Assembly: GCA_964561215.1 (NCBI GenBank)
Contig: CAZLOS010000046.1
Span: 1-36,398 of the forward strand
DNA from: JAJFUV01 sp964561215
Lineage (GTDB): Bacteria > Acidobacteriota > Terriglobia > Bryobacterales > Bryobacteraceae
DNA length: 36,398 bases
Direction of reading: 5' to 3'
In this document: positions 24,602-32,585 of the stretch, piece after piece
Numbering within the stretch: the first letter of the stretch is position 1
Layout of the letters: each line of letters begins with the position of its first letter
Translations under genes and position numbers: made by a program
Notes under the pieces: model-generated
The model's database searches: none
What the model saw: only the letters and a program-made list of their open reading frames with translations
Told to the model about the DNA's origin: nothing

Positions 24602-26313
24602 GACTGTGATTTCCGATGGTTGCGAAGGAAGAGGACGCCGATGGCGAGCAGAAACACGCCGAACGCGGAGTCGATGACGCGGGCAATGAAGGCGTTCGAA
24701 AGCAGACCGGCGGCCGTGAGAAGGATGCCCACGCCGAACGTTGAGGCGCCGATCACCGGCAGCGCGCCGCTTTTGCCCGAGGGCGGTACTTCATTTGCGG
24801 CCACCGGTTTGTCGAGCGCAGCGAAGAACTCGTTGACCCGCGCTTCGGCTTCGGCGTTCCGTGACGTGAGCATCGTGCCGGCGATCATGCCGACGACAGT
24901 CATGGCCGCGTTCATCAGCAAGGACACTCCTTCGAAGTTGTAGAGCGCCGCCTGCGAGCCGCCGCCGGGTAGCGTGGGAAGCCACCATGTCTTCAAGGCG
25001 AGCATGATAAAGCCCGTCAGCAGCCCGCAAAGGAATCCGCCGAACGCGCCCTGCCAGTTGAGTTTGCGCACGGTCAGCCCCGCCAGAAGCGGCAGCAGCG
25101 TCGGCGCCATGAAGAGTCCGAGCACTGTCACCATGGTGTTGAACAGCGACTGCTGATGGCTTACCGCGATCCACAGACTGAGCAGGATGGTCAGCGCGCC
25201 CAGACCTAACGTGATCCAGCGTCCCATCCAAAGCAACCGCATTTCGGCCGCCTTGGGATTGATCAAGCGTTGATAGACATCCTTGGTGAGCACACTGGCG
25301 ATGGCGTTGTAGTCCGAGCTCACCACAGCCATGGTGGCCGAGAACATGGCCGCCACGATGATTCCGATCATGCCCACGGGAAGCAGTTTCAGCACCAGCA
25401 GGACGTAGACGTCCGCGGTGCGGTTCTGCGCCATCAGGTCCGGCAGGAAGTGGCGGCCGATCACCGCGGGCAGGATCAGCAGCGGCGCGCCAAGGAAATT
25501 CAGGGCCGCGGCGCAGTAAGCGGCCTTGGACGCTTCCTTTTCATTCCGCACCGAGTAATACTTTTGTGCCAGAGCCCAACTGGTGTTGTAGCTGATTCCA
25601 ATCAACACGAAGAAGCCGGCGATGTAGATCCACGTGTAGGGGCCGTTAGTCAGGTGGAACAGTTCCCGCGGCAGGCTCGAAAGAGCTCGCGATGCCCCGC
25701 CCGCTCCGGCGATGGCCAGCGGGAGAAGCAGCAGCATGGCCAGTCCCTTCATGATGAACTGCACGTAGTCGGTCACCACCAGCGCCCAGAGTCCCCCATA
25801 GAACGTGTAGACAATCATCACCACACCGCAAAGAACGATGGACCAATGCAGGCTCAGGCCCATCGACAGGGAGACGAACAAACCGGTGGCGAAGATCTTC
25901 AGCGCGTCGTCGAAGATCTTCATTGGAATCCCCGCCCACGCGAACAACTGCCGCACGAACGCATTGAAGCGCCGTTCCAGGAATTCCACCGGCGTGATAA
26001 CGCGCGCGCGGCGCCAACGCTTCGCAAAGAACAGGCCGCCGAGCGTGCAGGCGAACGCCGAGGCCCAGAACAGCGTCACCGCCACCCAGCCATAGGTGTA
26101 GCCGAGTTGCGCGTAAGCGACAAAGGCAAACGCGCTGAAGCTGGACATGTAATGTGAGATCCCGGCGAGCCACCAAGGAATCTGATGACCGCCGGCAAAG
26201 TAATCCTTCGCGGCTACGATCTGGTTGCGGAAGTAGAGCCCGATCCACACGACGATGACGAAGTAGCCGATCACTACGACGTAATCGGGGAACGAGAGAT
26301 GAACGGCTGTCAT
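24598..26313 (-). CDS. Sodium:solute symporter (SSS family)
   Basis: The product has 571 residues from the ATG at 26313; a GTG at 26328 could add five. About 13-14 transmembrane helices are visible, with SSS features: YVVVIGYFVIVVWIGLYFRN, DYFAGGHQIPWWLAGISHYMSSFSAFAFV (the G-G-R/H-x-h-PWW segment in TM2), and FSATMAVVSSDYNAIASVLTKDVYQR (the conserved TM9 region with paired Ser). A cytoplasmic loop (about 500-540) precedes the last helices. The family couples Na+ entry to uptake of sugars, amino acids, sialic acid or organic acids. It is the first gene of the minus-strand operon with a URO-D protein and two secreted glycan-degrading enzymes, so it probably imports the released saccharide or uronate. 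The promoter must lie in the short divergent gap to 26358. Confidence 0.92.
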   Translation of the reverse strand: MTAVHLSFPDYVVVIGYFVIVVWIGLYFRNQIVAAKDYFAGGHQIPWWLAGISHYMSSFSAFAFVAYAQLGYTYGWVAVTLFWASAFACTLGGLFFAKRWRRARVITPVEFLERRFNAFVRQLFAWAGIPMKIFDDALKIFATGLFVSLSMGLSLHWSIVLCGVVMIVYTFYGGLWALVVTDYVQFIMKGLAMLLLLPLAIAGAGGASRALSSLPRELFHLTNGPYTWIYIAGFFVLIGISYNTSWALAQKYYSVRNEKEASKAAYCAAALNFLGAPLLILPAVIGRHFLPDLMAQNRTADVYVLLVLKLLPVGMIGIIVAAMFSATMAVVSSDYNAIASVLTKDVYQRLINPKAAEMRLLWMGRWITLGLGALTILLSLWIAVSHQQSLFNTMVTVLGLFMAPTLLPLLAGLTVRKLNWQGAFGGFLCGLLTGFIMLALKTWWLPTLPGGGSQAALYNFEGVSLLMNAAMTVVGMIAGTMLTSRNAEAEARVNEFFAALDKPVAANEVPPSGKSGALPVIGASTFGVGILLTAAGLLSNAFIARVIDSAFGVFLLAIGVLFLRNHRKSQS

Positions 26314-26357
26314 GTTGGGCTGGCTCACTTTCGCGTGAACTTTGTAGCGTATCAGGT

Positions 26358-28406
26358 ATGCTGTTGAGAATGCGACTGACGAGACGATGCTTCCAGATGA
26401 CCGCGCTCGGCATGCCGGCGGCGCGATGGGCTCCTTCGCTCGCGACGGATGGATGGGTGCGCACCTCCAAGCTCAAAGCCGTGGCGGCGGCGCCGGGATT
26501 CGTCAAGGTCGGCCCCATGGCGACGAATCTCTGGCCATTCAATGCGCTGAACGTGCCGGAGGAAGGCAGCGGGAGCGTCTTTTATCTCACAACGTTCAAC
26601 TCCGCGGGACTCGGCCAGTTGATACGCCTGGACGCGGCCACGAACCGGGCCAAGTCGTGGACGATCCCGGTAGGCATCGGCTCGTGGGGCATTGTTCAAG
26701 CCCGCGACGGCAACCTCTACCTGGGCAGTTACAACGGCGGCGCGCTGATGTGCTTCGACCCGCGCAAGGAGCGGTGGCTCGACGTTCCGCAGATGAGCGA
26801 GGAGTACCGCAGGAAGGAGTTTATCATCGCCTCGCTTGTCCAGGCTCCCAACAACGACATCTATTACGGCACCTATCCGGGTTGCCGCCTGGTGCGGTAC
26901 GACACAGGCAAGGGCGTGCTGGAGGACGTCGGCTCGCCGGCGCCGGAGGAGAACTACCTCCGCGGTTTGGAGGTCACTCCGGCCGGCGTTATTCTGTGCG
27001 GCGTCGCAACGCAACGAGCGCGCACGGTGGCCTATCTGCCCCGAACGCGCACGTTCAAGACGCTCACGCCGGAAGAGTTCCAAAAGCCCGGCTTTTCGCC
27101 GCCCATGGTGACCGCCAACTACATCGTGGAGGTCACCGCCGGAAAGCTGATCACATACAACGCGCGGACGCTCGAACTGTCGCGAATCTACGACGCCTCG
27201 AACGGAGACAGCGGCTACATTCCTTACGAAGACGACCTGTTGCTTCACCAGCATGGGCGCGAGGGGCTGTATCTGCTGGACGTGCGCAACGGCAGAAAGC
27301 GCGAATTCCGTCGCACGCCTCTGCCGACCGCCGTGGGACGCACCTATCTGACGAAAAGCAAGGAAGCGCTCTACCTGCGCGTGCAGTCTTATACCGTGAT
27401 CGGTCCGCGCACGTCCAGCTACAGTTGGAAGCGCATCCCGGTGGACGGGCTCGGACAGGGCATCTTCTGGTTGAACACGTTTCCGGACGGCCGCATTTTC
27501 GGCGGACCGGAATTGGGACAGACCATGTTCGCCTGGGACCCCCAGAAGGCGGAGTTGGATTCGTACGACCAGGTCATCGACTACAGCGGCGAGATTTACT
27601 ACGCCATCCCTTACCGCGGCAAGCTCTACACGATTTCATATATCAAGGCGATATTAGCCGTTTACGATCCGGCGCGACCCTGGAGCCAAGGCACCGCGAA
27701 GGATTCCAACCCGCGCACCATCCTGCACATTCCGGACTCCCAGTACCGTCCGGTGGGCGGCATCCACCTGGGGCCCGGAGGCAAGATGTACATTGGCACG
27801 CAGCCCAACTACGGAATGCTGGGCGGTGCACTGAGCGTCTTCGATCCGGAGACCGAACAGATCGAAGTCCACCGGAACATCATCCCCGACCAGCAGATCA
27901 CCGCCGTAGCGACGGACGCGAAGTGGGTCTATGCGGCATCGAGTCCCGGCGGTGGCGGCGGTGCCCGGCCCAAGGGCACCGCCGGACACTTCTTCGTATG
28001 GGACCCCGCGCTCAAAAAGATTGCTTATGACCTCGAACTCGAACCTCGCCGCGGCATAAGCGCTATGGCCGCCGTCAACGGTTGCGTGTACTTCGCGCTG
28101 GGGCGCGCCTTCACCGAATACAACCACGCGACAGGTAAGATGCGCACCGTCGTTGAACTGGAAAAGCCCGCCCGTATTCCGAATCAAAGCCTGCGCGCCT
28201 GCCGGGACGGTTCACTCTGGGCAATTATCTCGATGCAGTTGGCGCGCATCTATCCGGGAGAGAACCGTATTGAGTTCGTGAAGGAAACCGCGGGGCACGC
28301 CGACGGCGGCCTGACCGTTGGCGTTGACGGCACGGTTTACTTCGGCGCCGGCACAGATATGTGGGTCCACAAGCCCACCAAGCCCAGTCCGCTCGCAGCG
28401 CTCTAA
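26358..28406 (+). CDS. Secreted beta-propeller protein with Tat-like signal (paralogue 2)
   Basis: The product has 682 residues from the ATG at 26358; the ATG at 26370 is a good alternative and leaves MRLTRRCFQMTALG, a Tat-like leader. A TATGCT hexamer lies seven bases before 26370. Blade-like repeats occur (VQARDGNLYLGSYNGG, VQAPNNDIYYGTYPG, HLGPGGKMYIGTQPNYG, LTVGVDGTVYFGAG). Residues about 411-554 align by eye with 342-480 of the protein at 16948-18840, sharing YGMLGGALSVFDP against YGLLGGPMTIWDP and a GGGG-containing loop followed by FVWDPALKK/FVYDLTQK. The next gene, a symporter, starts six bases after its stop. It is divergent from the other symporter operon. Function is unknown; a periplasmic enzyme or binding protein for the locus substrate is plausible. 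Confidence 0.84.
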   Translation: MLLRMRLTRRCFQMTALGMPAARWAPSLATDGWVRTSKLKAVAAAPGFVKVGPMATNLWPFNALNVPEEGSGSVFYLTTFNSAGLGQLIRLDAATNRAKSWTIPVGIGSWGIVQARDGNLYLGSYNGGALMCFDPRKERWLDVPQMSEEYRRKEFIIASLVQAPNNDIYYGTYPGCRLVRYDTGKGVLEDVGSPAPEENYLRGLEVTPAGVILCGVATQRARTVAYLPRTRTFKTLTPEEFQKPGFSPPMVTANYIVEVTAGKLITYNARTLELSRIYDASNGDSGYIPYEDDLLLHQHGREGLYLLDVRNGRKREFRRTPLPTAVGRTYLTKSKEALYLRVQSYTVIGPRTSSYSWKRIPVDGLGQGIFWLNTFPDGRIFGGPELGQTMFAWDPQKAELDSYDQVIDYSGEIYYAIPYRGKLYTISYIKAILAVYDPARPWSQGTAKDSNPRTILHIPDSQYRPVGGIHLGPGGKMYIGTQPNYGMLGGALSVFDPETEQIEVHRNIIPDQQITAVATDAKWVYAASSPGGGGGARPKGTAGHFFVWDPALKKIAYDLELEPRRGISAMAAVNGCVYFALGRAFTEYNHATGKMRTVVELEKPARIPNQSLRACRDGSLWAIISMQLARIYPGENRIEFVKETAGHADGGLTVGVDGTVYFGAGTDMWVHKPTKPSPLAAL

Positions 28407-28412
28407 AATAGC

Positions 28413-30164
28413 ATGCACCTTAGCCCGCTCGACATTACCATCGTTATCTTCTATCTCGCCGCTATCGTGTCCATCGGCGTGGCCGTCAAGCGCCGCGCGT
28501 CCCGAGGCGTAGAATCCTACTTTCTCGGCAACCGGCGGCTCCCCTGGTGGGCGCTGGCGATGTCCGGATCGTCTTCTTACTTCGACATCACGGGCACCAT
28601 GTGGATCGTGAGCCTCTTCGTGGTGCTCGGTCTGCGCGGCATGTGGGTGCAGTGGATCTGGGGCTTCGTCATTTCGGTCTTCTTCGCCGCTTACATGGGG
28701 CGTTGGATTCGCCGCAGCGGCGTGATGACCGGATCGGAATGGATGGTGTTCCGCTTCGGCGACACGCCGGGCGGCAGCGCCGCGCGCCTGGCCTACACGA
28801 TCTACGCAATCCTTACTGTGACCGCGTTTCTGGCGTTCGCGGCCGTCGGCATGGGCAAGTTCATCACCGTGTTCGTCGACGTGAACCCGCAGGTGGGTGC
28901 CGCGGTGGTTGTGGCGCTTACCGGTGTGTACGTGATCCTGGGTGGCTTTCAGGGCATGATCCTGGTGGAAGTGCTGCAGACGGTGATCCTGTCGACCGGG
29001 GCGCTGCTGGTTGCCTGGCTCGGCTATTCGCACTTCGATGCGCAGCGTTTCGCGGCCCTTGTGCCCGCCGGTTGGTGGTCTCTCGCGCCGGTTTGGAAGC
29101 TCGACTACGCGGCGGGAACAGACTACTACCTGTTCGGCGCATTGACGATGGTGTGGATCACCAAAGGCTTTGTATTGTGCTTGAGCGGGCCGGAGCAACT
29201 GTTCGACTTCCAGCGCTTCCTGGCCGCGCAGAACGGCCGCGACGCGCAGAAGTTGGGCGCGCTGTGGGGCGTCATTCACACGATCCGGTGGCCCATGGCC
29301 ATGGGCATCGCCGTGCTCGCGTTGATGGGGGCGGGCGGCGCGGAGTTTCGCCGCCTGCTCGCGCAGGATCCCGAACGCGCATTGCCGCTGGTGCTCGCCA
29401 ACTACCTGCCGCACGGGATTGCGGGCCTGGCCGTCGCCGCGCTGCTTAGTGGATTCCTGGCCAGCTTCAGCAGTTGCGTGAACGCCGGCGCATCCTACCT
29501 TGTGAAGGACATCTACAAGCGCTACATGAACCCAGGTGCAAGCGATGCCCGCCTGCTGCGTGCCAGCTACATTGCTTCGACGCTGTTGGTGATAGCCGGG
29601 CTGGGCATCTCATTCTTCGCGCGATCCATCAATTTCCTGTTCGTATGGATCATGGGCACGCTGGGCGCGGGAGTGCTGGTGCCCAACGTGCTGCGCTGGT
29701 ATTGGTGGCGGATCAATGGCTGGGGATACGCATGCGGCTCTTTTGCGGGCATGGGCCTCAGCCTCCTGCAGGTCCTGGTTGAAGCGATCTGGTTTCCAGC
29801 CGGAATTCCCCTTTACTGGAGCTTTCCGGTGATTGTCGCGCTCACAGGCATGGTGACTGTTGCCGCGTCGCTCGCCACCGCACCGGTCGAGATGAGCACA
29901 CTCGCCGAATTCTCCACGAAGACCAGTGTGTGGGGCGCATGGGGCCCCGTGCGGGAGTACACGGGCGATGTGGCACACGACTCGACGCCATGGCGCGACC
30001 TCGGCAACCTGGTACTCGGCGTGCCGTTCATGGCTTCGCTCTATCTGGGCGCGATCTACATCATCCTGCACGACTGGAGCGCGGTGGGCTGGTGCGCGGC
30101 CACCGTGGCTGGGACCGCAGTCGCGCTCTATTTCGCCTGGTACCGCGGACTACCGGACCGGTAG
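28413..30164 (+). CDS. Second sodium:solute symporter (SSS family)
   Basis: The product has 583 residues with about 13-14 transmembrane helices. SSS hallmarks are YFLGNRRLPWWALAMSGSSSYFDITGTMW (TM2), GVYVILGGFQGMILVEVLQTVIL, and LLSGFLASFSSCVNAGASYLVKDIYKRY in the TM9 region with the Na+-site serines. It is clearly a different subfamily from the protein at 24598-26313, with only general similarity. The extended C-terminal part contains more helices and an extracellular or cytosolic loop (about 500-545, GPVREYTGDVAHDSTPWRDLGN). No ribosome-binding site is obvious, but it follows the propeller gene by six bases, so translational coupling is likely. The transported solute is unknown; glycoside, uronate or organic-acid uptake fits the context. 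Confidence 0.92.
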   Translation: MHLSPLDITIVIFYLAAIVSIGVAVKRRASRGVESYFLGNRRLPWWALAMSGSSSYFDITGTMWIVSLFVVLGLRGMWVQWIWGFVISVFFAAYMGRWIRRSGVMTGSEWMVFRFGDTPGGSAARLAYTIYAILTVTAFLAFAAVGMGKFITVFVDVNPQVGAAVVVALTGVYVILGGFQGMILVEVLQTVILSTGALLVAWLGYSHFDAQRFAALVPAGWWSLAPVWKLDYAAGTDYYLFGALTMVWITKGFVLCLSGPEQLFDFQRFLAAQNGRDAQKLGALWGVIHTIRWPMAMGIAVLALMGAGGAEFRRLLAQDPERALPLVLANYLPHGIAGLAVAALLSGFLASFSSCVNAGASYLVKDIYKRYMNPGASDARLLRASYIASTLLVIAGLGISFFARSINFLFVWIMGTLGAGVLVPNVLRWYWWRINGWGYACGSFAGMGLSLLQVLVEAIWFPAGIPLYWSFPVIVALTGMVTVAASLATAPVEMSTLAEFSTKTSVWGAWGPVREYTGDVAHDSTPWRDLGNLVLGVPFMASLYLGAIYIILHDWSAVGWCAATVAGTAVALYFAWYRGLPDR

Positions 30165-30172
30165 CTCAGCTA
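30150..30172. repeat. Two overlapping palindromes spanning convergent stop codons
   Basis: CTACCGGACCGGTAG (30150-30164) and TAGCTCAGCTA (30162-30172) are perfect inverted repeats, each around a single central base. They share the TAG stop of the plus-strand symporter, and the second also supplies the TAG stop of the minus-strand NHL gene. There is no T-tract, so a classical intrinsic terminator is not evident. Confidence 0.5.
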
Positions 30173-31111
30173 GCGATCGAGCACGAACTTCTGCGGGCGC
30201 CAGTTGAGCACTTCCGCCGTATAGATCGCGCCATCAGGGCCCACCGTGAGGTTGTGCACGTATGTGAACTGTCCGGGCAACTTGCCCATGCTGCCATATG
30301 CGCCGAGGATTTTGCCGTCCAGGCTGAGTCTGAGCACCCGGTTGTTGTAACCGTCGCACATATAGAGCGTCTGGTCGGGGGCCATGGAGAGCCCCCACGG
30401 CGCGCCGACATGCCTCCATTGCTGGAGGAATTCTCCATCAGCGGTGAAAACCTGGAGGCGGTAGTTCTCGCGGTCGGCCACATACACGCGGCCCTGCCGG
30501 TCGACGGCCACCGAATGCGGCGTGTCGAACTGGCCGGGCCCGGTACCGTGGCTTCCCCACGCCTTGACGAACTGGCCGTCTTTATTGAACTTGACGATGC
30601 GCGAGTTGCCGTAGCCGTCGCTCACGTAGATGTCGCCGGACGGGGAGAATGCGATGTCCGTGGGACGGTTGAACTTCAGGATGTCCTCATCGCGCGCGCC
30701 GCGCGGACCGATCCTGGCCGGGGTCACCGAATCGCCGGGCTTGCGATGACGCCCGAGCACCATGCCCACATGGCCTTGCGAATCGAACCGGAGGACCACG
30801 TGGGCGTCGTCGTCCACGATCCAGAGATTGCCGGCCGGGTCGAAGCGGGCCGCGTGCGCACGGCCGAACATCCCGTCGCCGAAGGCCCGCACAAATGCAC
30901 CCTTCGCATCGAACTCGATGATGGGATGCACGCCGCGGTGCACCACGTAAGCATGCTGGCCGGCGTCGATGGCGACGGACGCCGTTTCGCCGAAACTCCA
31001 CCCGGCGGGCATCCGAAACCAGCCGGGAACAACCTTCAGAGGCAGAACAGGCTGCGCACACAACGAAACAGCCACCAGCAGTAGTGGAACACAATTCGGC
31101 ATCAATCGCAT
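30170..31111 (-). CDS. Secreted NHL-repeat beta-propeller, peptidyl-hydroxyglycine amidating lyase-like
   Basis: The product has 313 residues with a signal peptide (about 1-20, CVPLLLVAVSLCAQ). Six NHL-type blades are readable: HAARFDPAGNLWIVDDDAHVVLRFD, FNRPTDIAFSPSGDIYVSDGYGNSRIVKFN, FDTPHSVAVDRQGRVYVADRENYRLQVF, GAPWGLSMAPDQTLYMCDGYNNRVLRL, VHNLTVGPDGAIYTAEVLNWRPQKF. This order and these motifs resemble the lyase half (PAL) of peptidylglycine alpha-amidating enzyme, and many bacterial homologues carry that annotation without proven activity. Peptide amidation is doubtful because no monooxygenase partner is present. The gene is third in an operon after a rhamnosidase and a sugar-isomerase-like gene (31-base gap), but may also have its own promoter. 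It could bind a metal and act on a glycan product. Confidence 0.82.
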   Translation of the reverse strand: MRLMPNCVPLLLVAVSLCAQPVLPLKVVPGWFRMPAGWSFGETASVAIDAGQHAYVVHRGVHPIIEFDAKGAFVRAFGDGMFGRAHAARFDPAGNLWIVDDDAHVVLRFDSQGHVGMVLGRHRKPGDSVTPARIGPRGARDEDILKFNRPTDIAFSPSGDIYVSDGYGNSRIVKFNKDGQFVKAWGSHGTGPGQFDTPHSVAVDRQGRVYVADRENYRLQVFTADGEFLQQWRHVGAPWGLSMAPDQTLYMCDGYNNRVLRLSLDGKILGAYGSMGKLPGQFTYVHNLTVGPDGAIYTAEVLNWRPQKFVLDR

Positions 31112-31118
31112 GAGAGCG

Positions 31119-31127
31119 ATCTTAGCA
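31119..31127 (-). promoter_or_regulatory. Extended -10 box before the NHL gene
   Basis: On the minus strand TGCTAAGAT (TGn plus TAAGAT at 31119-31124) ends seven bases before the ATG at 31111. It could start a near-leaderless internal transcript inside the 31-base gap after the isomerase-like gene. Confidence 0.3.
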
Positions 31128-31142
31128 TCGCAGGATCTCGGA

Positions 31143-32561
31143 TCAGGCGCCCACCACCGCCAGCGGCAATTTCACCAAAGACTGGAACTTCTGGATGCGC
31201 TTGAGTTGATGACCGACGCCAAGCGCGCAATGGTGCGTGGGACCTTCCTGGCACCAGCGGTTGACGAACTCGGCCGGATCGAGCGCAAACCGCAACCGTG
31301 AATTCGTGTTGCCGATCTTGAGGATCGGGCCGGGCAACGATTCGCCCTCCGCGGCCAGCATCTTCAGGGTGCCTTCCGCGGTTTGCGTCATGGCGAGCAG
31401 CGTGATGGGCCCGGTCTTCACCTTGAACTCCACCGACACGCCGTAGCCGCGCTTGCCATGGTACAGCCCCAGACCGCGCAGGATGGGCTTCTCATTGCTG
31501 ATGGCGATGTGCCCGGGACCGTCGTGCCCCATGAGCACGAAGTTGTCGACGAAGTCCATGGCGTAAAACTCGGTGTAAGAGCCACCGGCACCGAAGCGAT
31601 CCATGATCATCATGGCCAGGCAGGTTTTCAGGTCCCCTTCCCCGCTGGCCGGAATGCCGCGCGCAGTGAGCAGCGAGTTGCCCATGATGAGGCCCGCGCC
31701 TAACCGCTCGTATTCGTTGCCGTCCAAACCGCGATAGTAGTAAGTGAGCCCGTCGAGATCGAAGTCCGCAACCAGCCGGTCCAGGCCGGCGGCGACCTTA
31801 GCCGCCCACGTGAGATTCTCCCCGGTGACGCTATCGGCTAACTGAAAAATCTCGCGGCCGGTCTTCAATTTCTCGTCGATCTCGCTTGGCGTCACCGCGT
31901 TCACGCGCTTCGCCAGGTCGCACATTTCGAGCACCTCGACGTGCGCCCCGGTCTGCGCGTGGACCATGGTGAAATCCGAGTACATGTCGAGCATACCCGG
32001 ATAGGTGTGCCCCAGGAAGCCCACCCTGCTGGTCCGCAGGGCCCGGCGCACGCTCGCTGCGCGGCACCAGTCTTCGATCTCGTTCCAGGCCCGTTCGTCG
32101 TCACGCAGGGTGCCTGACACAACCCGGAAATCGACTCGCGACCGCGCGAAAGCGTTCGAAATCTCCGGCACGCAGCAGGTGGAACAATTGGCCAGCCATT
32201 CACCGGTATCGGCGGTCTCATAGTCGATGGCGGGCACCGGCTGAAGGTTCAGCACCAGCACCGGCACCTGGGTCCGCTGCACCATGGGAAGCACCTGCGA
32301 GGATGTCGCATAGGTGCCGACGTAGCAGACCAGCAGGTCCACATCCTCCCGGCCGAAGCGCTCACCCGCTTCGCGGGCCGCGGGCGCGGTATCGACCAGT
32401 CCGGCCGAGACCACGTTCACATTGAACTTGGCCAGACGGTCCTCTACTTCCTTCTGATAGCCTTCCAGCCGCTGCTTGAGACCCGGGAACTGGGGCCAGT
32501 AGGCAGCCAGGCCGATGCCGAATACGCCGACGCGAGCCGGCGGCGTTGTTTTGCGAATCAT
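31143..32561 (-). CDS. L-arabinose/L-fucose isomerase-like protein
   Basis: The product has 472 residues; the ATG at 32561 is preceded by AAGGTG with five bases spacing. The opening ARVGVFGIGLAAYWPQFPGL is typical of the AraA-like family. Later segments match its metal-site region: GIPASGEGDLKTCLAMMIMDRF (Glu), EFYAMDFVDNFVLMGHDGPGH (Asp and His) and EGPTHHCALGVG (His pair near the C-terminus). Compared with E. coli AraA, the second Glu ligand appears replaced by Asp, so substrate or metal may differ. The family interconverts aldoses and ketoses in the cytosol. Placement 24 bases after a GH106-type alpha-L-rhamnosidase suggests it handles the released deoxyhexose or a pentose. An L-rhamnose or L-fucose isomerase role is possible but not shown. 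Confidence 0.8.
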   Translation of the reverse strand: MIRKTTPPARVGVFGIGLAAYWPQFPGLKQRLEGYQKEVEDRLAKFNVNVVSAGLVDTAPAAREAGERFGREDVDLLVCYVGTYATSSQVLPMVQRTQVPVLVLNLQPVPAIDYETADTGEWLANCSTCCVPEISNAFARSRVDFRVVSGTLRDDERAWNEIEDWCRAASVRRALRTSRVGFLGHTYPGMLDMYSDFTMVHAQTGAHVEVLEMCDLAKRVNAVTPSEIDEKLKTGREIFQLADSVTGENLTWAAKVAAGLDRLVADFDLDGLTYYYRGLDGNEYERLGAGLIMGNSLLTARGIPASGEGDLKTCLAMMIMDRFGAGGSYTEFYAMDFVDNFVLMGHDGPGHIAISNEKPILRGLGLYHGKRGYGVSVEFKVKTGPITLLAMTQTAEGTLKMLAAEGESLPGPILKIGNTNSRLRFALDPAEFVNRWCQEGPTHHCALGVGHQLKRIQKFQSLVKLPLAVVGA

Positions 32562-32585
32562 TGTGTCACCTTTTCCAATTGTTGC

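Noticed and set aside
28212..29414. 400-codon open frame on the minus strand
   Set aside because: It is antisense to the propeller and SSS symporter genes; His/Gln/Arg-rich with no domain signature.
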